Shown: positions 1 through 10,363, counted from the first letter of the stretch. The stretch is DNA of 46,308 bases from Bryobacteraceae bacterium (GCA_014860455.1 JACZJQ010000334.1:1-46308); one strand, 5' to 3'. Notes: generated by a model from the sequence alone, not told the origin. Program-made: numbers and translations.

Positions 1-139
1 TACATCGGCTCGTACGTTTGCTCCACGCTTCTTTCAGACCCCGCCTCACGACGACGCCCTTGCGCTTCGCTATCACTTCGCCTCCATCAGGCTGTGAAGG
101 GGACTTTCACCCCCAAGCTGTCGAACATGCTCGGCACAC
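1..139 (-). mobile_element. Group IIC intron, 5' portion (runs off the left edge)
   Basis: Read on the minus strand from 139 downwards, the sequence begins GTGTGCCGAGCATG, which fits the GUGYG intron start and closely resembles the 5' end of bacterial class C group II introns such as the Oceanobacillus iheyensis ribozyme. Further domain I landmarks follow in the right order: a GGGG-TGAAAG-TCCCC hairpin (99-114), a GCGCAAGGGCGTC block (53-65) and a GGGGTCTGAAAGAAGC block (27-42). The rest of the ribozyme and any reverse transcriptase ORF lie outside the window. The insertion point is 7 nt beyond a strong hairpin (147-172), the target preference known for class C introns. Open reading frames across this stretch are not genes. 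The assignment rests on remembered consensus, not an alignment. Confidence 0.82.
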
Positions 140-146
140 ACAGGGA

Positions 147-172
147 GAGGGCGCCGCCGAAGCAGCGCCCTC
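147..172 (-). terminator. Terminator-like hairpin after the 197-1360 gene
   Basis: GAGGGCGC (147-154) and GCGCCCTC (165-172) form a perfect 8-bp stem. Two more inner pairs close a CGAA tetraloop. It lies 25 nt past the stop of the minus-strand oxidoreductase gene. There is no U-tract; the sequence after the hairpin is 7 nt and then the intron start, so the intron may have replaced the natural tail. Confidence 0.6.
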
Positions 173-196
173 GATGAATGTGCGGCTGAATCCGTG

Positions 197-1360
197 TTAC
201 TTCTTGCCCTTGGCCGGGGCGCATTTGACCCAGGCGCGTTTCTTGTTGGATTGGATGACGGCCTCGAGCAGTTGCATACCGCGCAGGCCGTCGGCGAAGG
301 TCGGGTATTCAATTGGGAGCGATGGGTCTGCCACACGCGCCCAGAAGCGCTTGAACAGTTGCTTATGCGCGTCGGGATAACCTTCGGCATGGCCGCCGGG
401 GTAATCGGCATAGCCGGCCGCCTTGGGGGCCAGCATCGACGGGTCTTTCAGAAGCAGTTTGTTCGGTTCATTGCGGTTGCCGACCCAGATCTGGTTGGGA
501 TTCTCCTGGTTCCAGGCGACTGAGCACTTCGAGCCACAGACCATGAACTCGAACCGGTTTTTGCAGCCGGCTGCCACCTGGCTGACGGTGAAGGCGCCGC
601 GGCAGGATTTACCCATATGCAGCAGGCACATGCCGAAGTCTTCGGTGTCGATTTTGACTTCGTTGTAGTCCTCGGGCTGGAGGGTTTTGCCGGCGAATGT
701 CTCAATGGCGACCTTGGGCTGTTTGCGGGTCTTGTGGATGATGGCGAGGTCGGCGCAGAGTTCAGTGATGGCCAGGCCGGTGACATGCTGGATGGTGTCC
801 ATCCAGTGGGAGCCGATGTCGCCCATGACGCGCAGCGGGCCGTTGGCTTTCTTCTGGATGCGCCAGTTGAAGTCGGTGTCGTAGAGCAGCCAATCCTGGG
901 AATAGGTGCCCTGGACGGTGAGGATTTCACCGAGTTCGCCGGCTTCGACCATGCGGCGAATCTGCTGGACCATGGGGTAGTAGCGCAGGTTATGGTTGGT
1001 GGCATTCACCAGCTTCTTTTTGGCTGCCAGTTCCACCATCTGTTGGGCTTCGGCGGCGGACATGGCAAGCGGTTTTTCGCAGAGCACATGCTTGCCGGCC
1101 TTCATGGCCTCAATGGCGATGGGGGCGTGGGTGGCGTTGGGGGTGCAGATATGCACGCCGACGATTTCGGGGTCGGCCAGGATCGCCTTGTAGTCAGGGG
1201 CCGCCACGGGGATACCCTGGGCGGCGGCGAAGCTCTGGGCCTCTTCAGGGGAGATGCCGGCGACGGAGGCGACTTCCACCGTGCCGAGGCGGCGCAGGGC
1301 TTCCACGTGGGTTTTACCCATGAATCCCGCACCGATGACTGCTGCTTTCATTTTCCGCAT
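197..1360 (-). CDS. Gfo/Idh/MocA family oxidoreductase (cytoplasmic)
   Basis: 387 residues. The N-terminus carries the Rossmann nucleotide-binding motif GAGFMGKTH (about residues 11-19), followed by the family signature CEKPLAM (about 94-100), whose Glu-Lys-Pro is the usual catalytic/cofactor lysine segment. The C-terminal half is the typical GFO_IDH_MocA alpha/beta substrate domain. These enzymes oxidise or reduce sugars, inositols or sugar acids with NAD(P); the substrate cannot be read from sequence. No signal peptide is seen, unlike the second family member at 10391-11713. A start at 1351 (MKAAVIGAG) is equally possible; 1360 was kept because an AGGA lies about 11 nt upstream. Transcription probably ends at the hairpin 147-172. 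Confidence 0.9.
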   Translation of the reverse strand: MRKMKAAVIGAGFMGKTHVEALRRLGTVEVASVAGISPEEAQSFAAAQGIPVAAPDYKAILADPEIVGVHICTPNATHAPIAIEAMKAGKHVLCEKPLAMSAAEAQQMVELAAKKKLVNATNHNLRYYPMVQQIRRMVEAGELGEILTVQGTYSQDWLLYDTDFNWRIQKKANGPLRVMGDIGSHWMDTIQHVTGLAITELCADLAIIHKTRKQPKVAIETFAGKTLQPEDYNEVKIDTEDFGMCLLHMGKSCRGAFTVSQVAAGCKNRFEFMVCGSKCSVAWNQENPNQIWVGNRNEPNKLLLKDPSMLAPKAAGYADYPGGHAEGYPDAHKQLFKRFWARVADPSLPIEYPTFADGLRGMQLLEAVIQSNKKRAWVKCAPAKGKK

Positions 1361-1470
1361 AAAGTTGAAATCCTGTCGTGCCGATGACTAGTTCGAAGGG
1401 GTCTCGAGAAAACCCTTTTCACTCTATCGCAACCGGCGAGGCGGCAGAAAGAGGCGGGGCTCACAAACCG

Positions 1471-1971
1471 ATGAAAGTGAAGGTGAGGTTCAGCAGATGG
1501 GACACGGGCTATCCGGTGCGAGGCTCGGCGGTGCCCAAGGCGATCCCTGAGGACCAGCCGGCGCAGGAGCGCTGGCAGTATCCGCCGCGATACGAAGTCA
1601 GAGGTGGGGAAACGCACGAAAAGGTGGTTCCGATCTGGGTTGAAGCGCCTGTCCAGAAGGCTGAAGTGTTGCCGATCCGTCCGGGGAAATGCCGTGAGCC
1701 GGAGGTGGTGACGCCGGAGGAACTGGCGCAGGCCATGAGCCAGTTGCTGAATCCGGCGGCTGTGCTGGCCTTGGCGTTGGCGGTGTGGGGTCTCAGCGCT
1801 GACTTTGGACTGGCGAATTCGTTCGCGGTGACCGATGGGCCGTTCTCGCACTGGCAAAGCTGGGTGGCCGTGGCCGGCGGGATCCAGTACGCCAGCCGCG
1901 CACTGCGGAAACGGTTTGGCCGGCCCGCGGAGCAGGCTGAAGCCGGAACGCCTGTCGATTCAGGTCAATAG
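1471..1971 (+). CDS. Hypothetical protein with one hydrophobic segment
   Basis: 166 residues if it starts at ATG 1471 (MKVKVRFSRWDTG); the frame is open from 1378, but the first 31 residues look non-coding. The N-terminal two thirds is polar and proline-rich. A hydrophobic stretch at about residues 95-120 (PAAVLALALAVWGLSADFGL) could be a membrane segment, followed by a basic C-terminus. No family is recognised. It faces the metalloprotease tail to tail, overlapping it by 7 bp. Its reality is supported only by open frame and codon character. Confidence 0.5.
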   Translation: MKVKVRFSRWDTGYPVRGSAVPKAIPEDQPAQERWQYPPRYEVRGGETHEKVVPIWVEAPVQKAEVLPIRPGKCREPEVVTPEELAQAMSQLLNPAAVLALALAVWGLSADFGLANSFAVTDGPFSHWQSWVAVAGGIQYASRALRKRFGRPAEQAEAGTPVDSGQ

Positions 1972-4370
1972 AGCGGCGATTCCCAGTGGCACGTCTCGCC
2001 CATGCCAATGGGCATGCCGGGCGGCGCGGCTGGGGCGGGCTGAAGAATGAACGACTTGGGCTCCTTTTCGAAGGCCGCGATCTGAGCAAGCGCAAACTTC
2101 GCGTGTGGCGAGGCAACCGCGGCCAGAGAAGATTTGAGCGATTGAATCCGTGTCAAAGCCGTTCCGCGCGCCGCCGGCGAGGCATCGGGCGATGCGGCCA
2201 GCGCCAGCAGCCGGCGCAGATAGGCGATCGACGCCGCACGGCGCATCTCGCCGGCCAGACCCTTTTCGGCAGGGCGCAGCCAGGTGGAGTTGCCCAGCGA
2301 CTGGAGAACGCCGTCGAGCGTCAGCTGTCCGACGGTGGAGGTTGGCGACTGGGATAGCCGGGTGGCGCGCTGAGGATCGAGCAGGAGTGCGATGACGAGA
2401 TCGGCTGCGGTTTCAGCGGCCGAGACAGGGTCGAAGACCGGGCTGGTGCGGCCCCGGAAGAGTTCGGCGGTGCGATTGATGCCCGCCGGGCGAGGGGGGA
2501 TCAGGTTGCGGATCCGATCCGGGACCAGCAAAGCCTGGGGTTCGATGGCGGCCAGCAGTGAGGCGAGGGCCTTTTGCTGTTCCGCTGACGGGACCGCCTC
2601 AATCACCGGTTGGCCGTCGCCCTTCACCGCATACCGATAGCGGACGCCTCCGACCACTTTTGCCGCCGCCTCCACCTGATAGCGGTGGGAGAAGTACAGC
2701 GGCGCGAGTAGGTCTTCGAGAGCTGCCCAGGCATCGCCGGTGCGGATCGTGTTCTCCCCGAAACGGGCCAGTGCCGCAGCGCGGACCTTCAACATGCGCG
2801 ACAACTCGGATGCTGCGTCAGCGCCGTTGTCCCAGAGATGGACCTCGGGGTGGGCGCTGCCTGGCGGGCGGGCATCCTGGTCGGTGAGGTAGTAGAGGCC
2901 GCGCTTGATGGCCGCCTGAATGATCTGGTCCAGCGACTTGCGCTCGTCGGCACCGGAGGGGAACTGGCGGTAGCCGTAGTCGATGGAAACTTTGTCCCAG
3001 TCGCCGATGCCCTCGGGGTAGGCCTTGGCCAGAGACGGTACGCCAGCGGCGTCCAGTTCGATATGAGGGTGCGGGTAGTCCATGACGGATGAGTTCGAAT
3101 GCGCGCTGGCGATGTAGTTGTGGCCCAGGCCGAGCGTGTGGCCAACCTCGTGCGCGGAAAGCTGGCGCAGGCGGGCGAGCGACATGCGCTCCATTTCATC
3201 GGTGGATGAAGACGCCGCGCCGAACGGGGAGAGGAAGGCCTGGGCGATGAGGAAGTCCTGGCGGACGCGCAGCGAGCCGAGCGAGACATGGCCCTTGATG
3301 ATTTCGCCGGTCCTGGGGTCGGAGACGCTGGAACCATAGCTCCAGCCGCGCGTGGAGCGGTGGACCCACTGGATGACGTTGTAGCGGACATCCATCGGGT
3401 CGGCGCCCTCGGGCATCACTTCAACGCGAAAACCGTCGCGGAATCCGGCCGCTTCAAAGGCCTGGATCCACCAGCGGGCGCCTTCGACCAGGGCCGTGCG
3501 AATGGGTTCCGGCGTGCCGCGGTCCACATAGTAGATGATCGGTTTGACGGTCTTGCCGGAGGCGTCCTGCAGCAAACGGTGCCGGCGGATCACGCGCTTA
3601 ACGATGGGTTCGGTGATGGGAGAAGAGTAGTCCATCCAGGTGGCCGGGAAGTAGCCGGACCGGGGGTCGAATGTGCGCGGGACGTATCCTGGCTCGGGCG
3701 GCGCAATGAAGCTATGGCGCTGACGGACGGTGACCGACTCATCCGACGGCACAACCGAGCGCATCAGTCCGCCGGCGCCGGAGCCGGTCAATGTGACAAT
3801 CGCCTCAACCTCGGTATTGTGCGGGAAACTCCTGGTCATCGGCTTGTAGATGGCCGAGCGGGAGGCGTCGGCCCGCCAGGACCCCTGCCGGGCGCGCTCC
3901 AGCGTCCTGCCCACCTGATGCGCGTCACGCAGGTAAAACGCCGTGGCGTCCACCAGCACCTGGCCGTCTTCCTCCGCGGCGGCCTCGAAGCCCCAAACGA
4001 CCGATTCGGCGAAGCTGTCGCGCACCGCGCGGCGCTCGTCGGCGTCTGATGAAGACGCGCGGTAGCCGGTGTTGGACTCAATCAGCAGGATCTTCTGCCC
4101 GTGGCGCTCGAAACGGACCATGCGGGTGTCGCCAAGTTGACCGCGGTCCAGCCCGATGTCGTTCGAACCGATGCCCGCAGGCAGCGAAGAGACGTAGATG
4201 AACTCATCGTTCCACCGGCCTACCTCCAACCAGACCTTGGCCTGGCCGGCGTCGTGATGGATGGTGAAGAATCCGGGCAAACGCTCCATCCCGGCGGTCT
4301 TCTCAGAGATTTTCGGCAGCGGGGCGGCGGAGAGAGAAAGGGCAACAGCAAGGCCTGCGATCAGACGCAT
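1965..4370 (-). CDS. Secreted zinc-dependent metalloprotease (DUF5117/DUF4953 type)
   Basis: 801 residues from ATG 4370, chosen because AAGGAG sits about 7 nt upstream and the protein then begins with a clean signal peptide (MRLIAGLAVALSLSAAP); the open frame extends upstream to 4472 without support. Residues about 25-200 match the DUF5117 N-terminal domain. The catalytic site HEVGHTLGLGHN (about 407-418) is the extended HExxHxxGxxH metzincin-type zinc motif, in the DUF4953 region. Such proteins are abundant in Acidobacteriota and Bacteroidota and are thought to be exported peptidases; their substrates are unknown. Transcribed divergently from the glycosidase at 4435, with 64 bp between the starts. 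Confidence 0.88.
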   Translation of the reverse strand: MRLIAGLAVALSLSAAPLPKISEKTAGMERLPGFFTIHHDAGQAKVWLEVGRWNDEFIYVSSLPAGIGSNDIGLDRGQLGDTRMVRFERHGQKILLIESNTGYRASSSDADERRAVRDSFAESVVWGFEAAAEEDGQVLVDATAFYLRDAHQVGRTLERARQGSWRADASRSAIYKPMTRSFPHNTEVEAIVTLTGSGAGGLMRSVVPSDESVTVRQRHSFIAPPEPGYVPRTFDPRSGYFPATWMDYSSPITEPIVKRVIRRHRLLQDASGKTVKPIIYYVDRGTPEPIRTALVEGARWWIQAFEAAGFRDGFRVEVMPEGADPMDVRYNVIQWVHRSTRGWSYGSSVSDPRTGEIIKGHVSLGSLRVRQDFLIAQAFLSPFGAASSSTDEMERMSLARLRQLSAHEVGHTLGLGHNYIASAHSNSSVMDYPHPHIELDAAGVPSLAKAYPEGIGDWDKVSIDYGYRQFPSGADERKSLDQIIQAAIKRGLYYLTDQDARPPGSAHPEVHLWDNGADAASELSRMLKVRAAALARFGENTIRTGDAWAALEDLLAPLYFSHRYQVEAAAKVVGGVRYRYAVKGDGQPVIEAVPSAEQQKALASLLAAIEPQALLVPDRIRNLIPPRPAGINRTAELFRGRTSPVFDPVSAAETAADLVIALLLDPQRATRLSQSPTSTVGQLTLDGVLQSLGNSTWLRPAEKGLAGEMRRAASIAYLRRLLALAASPDASPAARGTALTRIQSLKSSLAAVASPHAKFALAQIAAFEKEPKSFILQPAPAAPPGMPIGMGETCHWESPLY

Positions 4371-4399
4371 GGGAAAGCTCCTTGGAACGGATCTCCGTA

Positions 4400-4427
4400 T
4401 TGTCTCATCACAATGAGTAGATAGACT
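4400..4427 (+). promoter_or_regulatory. Sigma-70-like promoter for the glycosidase gene
   Basis: TTGTCT (4400-4405), a 16-bp spacer and TAGACT (4422-4427). The -10 box ends 7 nt before the ATG at 4435, so the transcript would start at or within a few bases of the start codon. No Shine-Dalgarno sequence is visible, consistent with a leaderless mRNA. Confidence 0.5.
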
Positions 4428-4434
4428 TGTAACC

Positions 4435-6363
4435 ATGAGGGCGATTCTCTGCATTATTGCCATCGGCGCCATGACGGCCGGCGCTCAGACCGTCTGCGGG
4501 CCAACGCCCACCTACGGCCGTTGCGACATCGTCTTTGACCTGCCGGCGGAGGCCGTGCGCGCACATCCGAATCCTTACGAGACGGTTGACGTCTGGGCCG
4601 AAATCCGATCGCCGGGCTTCAGTACCTATAAGGTGTACGGCTTCTGGGATGGCGGCGGCAAGTTCGTCCTCCGCTTCTCACCCAACGAGGTGGGCAACTG
4701 GACGTTCCGCGTCACGTCGAACATCCCAGCCATGGACGCCAAGTCCGGTTCGTTCCAGGCGACGGCGTCGGAGGACCCGGGCTTCATCCGCCGGGCGAAT
4801 CTGCACCACTGGCAGTACACAGAAAAGTTCAAGCCCCATCTTTGGATGGGCGACACCTGCTACCGCTGCGGTTCAATGGAGCGCGCGGCATTCGACCAGC
4901 ACATTGCGAAGCGCGCAGAGCAGAAGTTCAACCACATCCGCCTGGCTGTGGTTGGCTGGGATGCGGACGAGAAACTGGCCTTCCCCACCGCGGAGAAGCC
5001 CAATCCGGCCTACTTCCAGGAACTCGACGCCCGGCTGGCGGCGATGAACTCGAAGGGCATTATCGCCGACCTGATCCTGGGCACCGACAACAACCGGTTG
5101 GCCGATATGTTCCCCACCGCGGAGCAGTTGCGGCGGTATCTCAAATACATCACCTCCCGGTACTCCGCTTACAAGGTGACGTGGCAGATGGTGCAGGAGA
5201 TCGAGGAGTACAAGAACCCGCGCGAGTTCGTGAAAACGATGGGCCTGGCGGTGAAGGAATTCGACCCCTACGGCCACCCGCGAACGACGCACACGATTGT
5301 GACGTCGTCGGCTTACCTGAACGACGGCTGGATGGATCATATCCTTTACCAGTCGTCGAGCGACGACGTCGGCGCGATCGAACACCAGGCCTATGGCGTG
5401 CCGCAGGTGAACTCCGAATTCGGCTACGAAGATGCCGGCGCGGGCAAGACCCACGCGCATCACGTCGATTCCGACACGTTCCGAAAACGGCTGTGGAACG
5501 CGACGATGAACGGCCAGTATCCGACGTTCGGCAACACCGGGACCTACGGATCGCGGCGCATCGCGCAGGATCTGAAATACCTCGATTCGCCGGGCTCGAA
5601 GGCCATGACCGCCTGGTTCGATTTTTTCTCGCGCACGCGCTGGTTTGAGCTTGAACCGTACTTCGACGTTGAAGGCGCGCGGGCGCTGGCCACGCCGGAT
5701 GTCGAATACGTGGTCTATGTTGAGAAGCCCGGCCCCTTCGAGATCAAGGTGGTGAAGCGCAGCTATCAGGTGTACTGGTTCAATCCCATCACCGGCGAGA
5801 TCGTCAAGGAAAAGAAAGACTGGAAGGGTGAGGAGACCGAGGAAGAGAAGAAGCGCCGCCGCAACATCTCGGCGCTGGACGAAGACGACGCGCCGACCAT
5901 GGTCCTGTGGAAGGGCCAGCCGCCGACCGATTCGCAGGACTGGGTGCTCCATCTGTCGCGCGACGGCCGCAAGGAAGGCCTGTATCGCGGCTACAAGTTC
6001 GAGTCGCGGCGCAACATCCTGCAGGAGCCGGAACTGGCGCCGCTGAAGATGCCGTTCGATCTGGTCACACCGACCAAGGACACCGTGCTGACCCCGGGCG
6101 AGGATGTCGCCTACGAGATCAAGCTGAAGCGCGAAACGCTGGGCACGCGCCGGATGTATTACATGATCAAGGGCGACATCGCCCGGGACGGCGAAGGCCT
6201 GCGCCTGCTTGCCGCCGGGCCGAAAGGGACATTCCGCATTCCCAAGGTGATGCTGAAGCAGGATACAGGCACGCTGATGTTGCGCGTCTACGCATTGAAC
6301 GCCTTCGGCAAGCTGTATGCGGTGGACGCTTTCCTGCAGGCTCGCCAACCGGCGGCGAAGTGA
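4435..6363 (+). CDS. Secreted DUF5060/DUF4038 glycoside hydrolase-like protein
   Basis: 642 residues with a signal peptide (MRAILCIIAIGAMTAGAQ). Residues about 25-120 form a DUF5060-like beta domain, followed by a TIM-barrel of the DUF4038/apiosidase-like group: LWMGDTCYRCG opens the barrel, QEIEEY (about 257-262) offers a candidate acid/base glutamate and NSEFGYE (about 319-325) a candidate nucleophile. The C-terminal 200 residues look like a beta-sandwich. The family acts on plant or bacterial polysaccharide side chains; the linkage here is not predictable. A lysine/glutamate-rich segment (KEKKDWKGEETEEEKKRRR) around residue 465 is an unusual insertion. Probably heads an operon with the RidA-like and KDG kinase genes. 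Confidence 0.8.
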   Translation: MRAILCIIAIGAMTAGAQTVCGPTPTYGRCDIVFDLPAEAVRAHPNPYETVDVWAEIRSPGFSTYKVYGFWDGGGKFVLRFSPNEVGNWTFRVTSNIPAMDAKSGSFQATASEDPGFIRRANLHHWQYTEKFKPHLWMGDTCYRCGSMERAAFDQHIAKRAEQKFNHIRLAVVGWDADEKLAFPTAEKPNPAYFQELDARLAAMNSKGIIADLILGTDNNRLADMFPTAEQLRRYLKYITSRYSAYKVTWQMVQEIEEYKNPREFVKTMGLAVKEFDPYGHPRTTHTIVTSSAYLNDGWMDHILYQSSSDDVGAIEHQAYGVPQVNSEFGYEDAGAGKTHAHHVDSDTFRKRLWNATMNGQYPTFGNTGTYGSRRIAQDLKYLDSPGSKAMTAWFDFFSRTRWFELEPYFDVEGARALATPDVEYVVYVEKPGPFEIKVVKRSYQVYWFNPITGEIVKEKKDWKGEETEEEKKRRRNISALDEDDAPTMVLWKGQPPTDSQDWVLHLSRDGRKEGLYRGYKFESRRNILQEPELAPLKMPFDLVTPTKDTVLTPGEDVAYEIKLKRETLGTRRMYYMIKGDIARDGEGLRLLAAGPKGTFRIPKVMLKQDTGTLMLRVYALNAFGKLYAVDAFLQARQPAAK

Positions 6364-6418
6364 GCCGAGCCGGGCGGGCAGCGCGGCGAATCGTCTTTGA
6401 TAAGATGGCATCCGAGTG

Positions 6419-7537
6419 ATGCGAATCTTCAGAATCGCCGTCGCCGGGCTGCTGTGTCTCTCGCTGACAGCCTTGGCGCAGCGCGGCAAGAAAAAGGACG
6501 AGGAGCCGGTCACGCAGGTCCTGGAACTGCCGCCTGACCCGCCTTCAGCACTGACCGCCGACCCGTCGCGGCTTGTCTTCGACGTCGCGCCATTGACCTC
6601 CAAGGGCCTTCTGTCGCAACAAGTCCGCGACCAGACGAAGTGGATCCTGTCGCGCTACGGACGGTCGCGCATCATCAAGATCCGCGCTTTTGTCGCCGGC
6701 TCGGGCGACCTGCGCCGCGTGCAATCCGTCGTCGCCGAGATGTTCAGCGAGAAACGAATTTCGCTGCCGGTGTTCAGCGTGGTGCTGGTTGGTGCGCTGC
6801 CGCTGACGGGCGCGCAGGTGCAGATCGAGGTCACCGCCGAGGACCGTAAGGCAGTGAATCCCGCGGGGCTTGCCTTCATCGCCGGGCAACTGGTGGAAGG
6901 CGAACCCGGCACGTCGAAGCCGGCCGCGCTGGCGCGGGAATCGATGACCCGCGTCAGGACCGCCATGGAGGCAGTCGGCGCGCAGGCGGCGCGGCGCGTC
7001 ACCTGTTTTGTCAGCAACATCGAGGGCGCGGCGGAAATGCGGCAGTCGGCTGCGTCGATGTTCCCGAAGATACCGTTCACGCTGGTTCAGGCGCAGCGCG
7101 CCTTTGCCCGCCCGCTGGCTGAATGCGAAGCAGTGGCCTCGCTGGCACGGCCGCCCGCGGCGCCGGTTGTCCGGATCAACCCGCCTGGGCTTCCAGCCGC
7201 AACCCGTTACTCGCACGCCGTCGCCGTCAACTCGCCGCGCCTGGTCTTCGCCGGCGCGCAGATGGCGTTCAACTTCGAAGACGCTGACGCGAAACTGGCC
7301 TTCGAGCGTCTGGAAAAAACGCTCGCCTCGGCGGGTTCCAGCATGAAGCGGACCATCATGATGCGCGCCTACCCGCTTTCGGCGAAACTGGCCGGGCTGG
7401 TCCGGAAGTACTGGTTCGAGTTTCTTGACGAGGCCGCGCCGCCGGCCAGCACTCTGATGATCCTCGAAGGGCTGCCTTCGATGGACGCGGCATTCGCGCT
7501 GGAAGTGGTGGCGCTGCCCGATGAGGCGCCGAAATGA
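6419..7537 (+). CDS. Exported protein with tandem RidA/YjgF-like domains
   Basis: 372 residues from ATG 6419; an in-frame GTG at 6416 is one codon earlier. Begins with a signal peptide ([21 protein letters not shown]). Two repeats of the RidA (YjgF/YER057c/UK114) fold can be traced. The first runs roughly residues 40-150 ([21 protein letters not shown] ... VQIEVTAED). The second runs roughly 255-370 ([24 protein letters not shown] ... FALEVVALP). A linker region of the same style lies between. Canonical RidA enzymes hydrolyse reactive enamines in the cytoplasm; the active-site Arg of the RxTV motif is not evident here, and export is atypical. It lies 55 bp behind the glycosidase and 28 bp before the KDG kinase. 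A TAAGAT box sits 12 nt upstream of the start. Confidence 0.65.
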   Translation: MRIFRIAVAGLLCLSLTALAQRGKKKDEEPVTQVLELPPDPPSALTADPSRLVFDVAPLTSKGLLSQQVRDQTKWILSRYGRSRIIKIRAFVAGSGDLRRVQSVVAEMFSEKRISLPVFSVVLVGALPLTGAQVQIEVTAEDRKAVNPAGLAFIAGQLVEGEPGTSKPAALARESMTRVRTAMEAVGAQAARRVTCFVSNIEGAAEMRQSAASMFPKIPFTLVQAQRAFARPLAECEAVASLARPPAAPVVRINPPGLPAATRYSHAVAVNSPRLVFAGAQMAFNFEDADAKLAFERLEKTLASAGSSMKRTIMMRAYPLSAKLAGLVRKYWFEFLDEAAPPASTLMILEGLPSMDAAFALEVVALPDEAPK

Positions 7538-7565
7538 CGGCAAGCAGTTCATAGGAGAATCCCCC

Positions 7566-8606
7566 ATGTCATCATCCAAACCCGTTGTGACGTTCGGCGA
7601 GATCATGCTGCGCCTGGCTCCTCCAGGCTATGAGCGCTTCCTGATGTCGCCCTCGCTGGTGGCGACCTTTGGCGGAGGCGAGGCCAATGTGGCCGTCTCA
7701 GTGGCCAACTACGGCCAACCGGCGCGTTACGTCACCGTGCTGCCGCCGTCGAATCCCATCGCGGACGCATTTATCGGCCAGATGCGCAGCTTCGGCATCG
7801 ATACCGACTACATCAAACGCCAGGCCGGGCGATTCGGCATTTACTTTGTCGAACCCGGCGCCAACCAGCGGCCGTCGAAGGTGGTCTATGACCGGGCGAA
7901 TTCGTCCATCGCCCTCGCCAAGCCGGGCGACCTGGACTGGAAAACGATCTTCTCCGACGCCGGCTGGTTCCACATCACCGGCATCACGCCGGCCTTGTCG
8001 CAGAGCTGCGCCGATTTGTCGATTGAATCCGTGAAGGCGGCCCGCGAGATGGGCCTGACCGTCTCCTGCGACCTGAACTACCGCAAGAACCTCTGGAAGT
8101 ACGGCAAGACGGCTCCCGAGGTGATGTCGGAACTGACCAAGTACGTGGACGTCGCCATCGCCAACGAAGAGGACTGCCAGAAGGCGCTCGGCATCGAGGC
8201 GGGCGTCGATGTGCACTCGGGAGAACTGGATCGCAGCAAGTATCAGGCGCTGGCCGAGAAGGTGCTCGAGACGTATCCGAACCTGAGGATGATCTCGATC
8301 ACGTTGCGGGAGTCCAGGAGTGCGTCGCATAACGGGTGGTCGGCGTGTCTGCACGACCGCAGCCAGTTTTACCTGAGCCGCCATTACGAGATCACGCACA
8401 TCGTGGACCGCGTGGGCGGCGGCGACGCCTTCGGAGGTGGATTGATCTACGGCCTGCTGAACCTGGCCACGACGCAGGACGCGCTGGAGTTCGCCGTCGC
8501 CGCGTCGTGCCTGAAGCACTCGATCCCGGGCGACTTCAACCGCTTCACGAAGGCTGAAGTCGAGGCGCTGCTCAAAGAGGGCGGCTCGGGGCGGGTGCAG
8601 AGATAG
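7566..8606 (+). CDS. kdgK: 2-dehydro-3-deoxygluconokinase (PfkB family sugar kinase)
   Basis: 346 residues from ATG 7566, preceded by TAGGAGAAT at a good distance. N-terminal PfkB features: GEIMLRL and the glycine-rich [15 protein letters not shown]. The C-terminal signature [18 protein letters not shown] contains the catalytic Asp and anion-hole glycines. The [10 protein letters not shown] form is typical of KDG kinases rather than fructokinase or ribokinase. The enzyme phosphorylates 2-keto-3-deoxygluconate to KDPG, feeding Entner-Doudoroff-type catabolism of uronic acids. Its position behind an exported glycosidase suggests use of uronic-acid-containing glycans. Other ketose kinase specificity cannot be excluded. 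Confidence 0.85.
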   Translation: MSSSKPVVTFGEIMLRLAPPGYERFLMSPSLVATFGGGEANVAVSVANYGQPARYVTVLPPSNPIADAFIGQMRSFGIDTDYIKRQAGRFGIYFVEPGANQRPSKVVYDRANSSIALAKPGDLDWKTIFSDAGWFHITGITPALSQSCADLSIESVKAAREMGLTVSCDLNYRKNLWKYGKTAPEVMSELTKYVDVAIANEEDCQKALGIEAGVDVHSGELDRSKYQALAEKVLETYPNLRMISITLRESRSASHNGWSACLHDRSQFYLSRHYEITHIVDRVGGGDAFGGGLIYGLLNLATTQDALEFAVAASCLKHSIPGDFNRFTKAEVEALLKEGGSGRVQR

Positions 8607-8654
8607 GGTGTCTTGCGTCGAAGCCCGCGTGCCCGTCGAGCAGGCGGGCGCGGA

Positions 8655-8858
8655 TCACCGGTCCATCTTCAACTCTTCGAGCGAGGCTTGGAATCGGACT
8701 TTGCCGCGCAGCCGCCGCAGTTCCGCATAAGCCTTCGAAGCAGCCACCAGTTGCAGCCCCGTGCGGACCGTTTCAGTGATGCCGCTTCCGCTGGCCCGCT
8801 GCGCCCGTTCGAGCAGATCAGCGGAAACCTCCACAATGATCTTCCGCGTCGCGCCCAT
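8655..8858 (-). CDS. VapB/RHH-type antitoxin-like protein (orphan)
   Basis: 67 residues, MGATRKIIVEVSADLL... with ITETVRTGLQLVAASKAYAELRRLRGKV. This matches the short VapB-type (DUF2191-like) antitoxins: an N-terminal ribbon-helix-helix DNA-binding part followed by a toxin-wrapping tail. In such operons the PIN-domain VapC toxin follows immediately, but here only 48 bp separate the stop from the end of the convergent kdgK, so no toxin gene is present. It may be a solitary antitoxin remnant or a stand-alone regulator. Confidence 0.7.
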   Translation of the reverse strand: MGATRKIIVEVSADLLERAQRASGSGITETVRTGLQLVAASKAYAELRRLRGKVRFQASLEELKMDR

Positions 8859-8924
8859 GTCCTCACGTTACCTTACGCAAGACCTGTGTTGGAAATGCTG
8901 TGATACCCGATGAGAACTCTGCTT

Positions 8925-8945
8925 CGCACGGTTCAAAGCCGTGCG
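8925..8945 (-). terminator. Hairpin downstream of argG
   Basis: CGCACGG (8925-8931) and CCGTGCG (8939-8945) make a perfect 7-bp stem with a 7-nt loop, 7 nt past the argG stop codon on the minus strand. No U-tract is visible, so efficiency as an intrinsic terminator is uncertain. Confidence 0.45.
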
Positions 8946-8951
8946 GCTTGC

Positions 8952-10283
<1,332 letters not shown>

Positions 10284-10331
10284 CTATCCAGGATATCGCC
10301 CCGCAGGCTGCCGGTGCGGGAACGGCTGAAG

Positions 10332-10363
10332 ACAAAACGGCCGGACGTCGCCGCCCGGCCGTT
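10332..10363 (-). terminator. Intrinsic terminator after the 10391-11713 oxidoreductase
   Basis: AACGGCCGG (10336-10344) and CCGGCCGTT (10355-10363) form a perfect 9-bp stem with a 10-nt loop. On the minus strand the stem is followed by TTTTGTC, a short U-run. This is the clearest rho-independent terminator in the window, and it separates the oxidoreductase transcript from argG. Confidence 0.8.

Noticed and set aside
18-380. Open frame of 120 codons at the left edge on the plus strand
   Set aside because: It runs antisense through the group II intron RNA and the end of the oxidoreductase gene; no start signal.
4873-6603. 576-codon open frame antisense to the DUF5060 glycosidase
   Set aside because: A product of strong third-position GC bias; the sense frame has a signal peptide and family motifs, and the antisense protein shows none.
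8623-8649. GCCCGC/GCGGGC inverted repeat after kdgK as a terminator
   Set aside because: 6-bp stem with a 15-nt loop and no U-tract in very GC-rich DNA; chance is a sufficient explanation.
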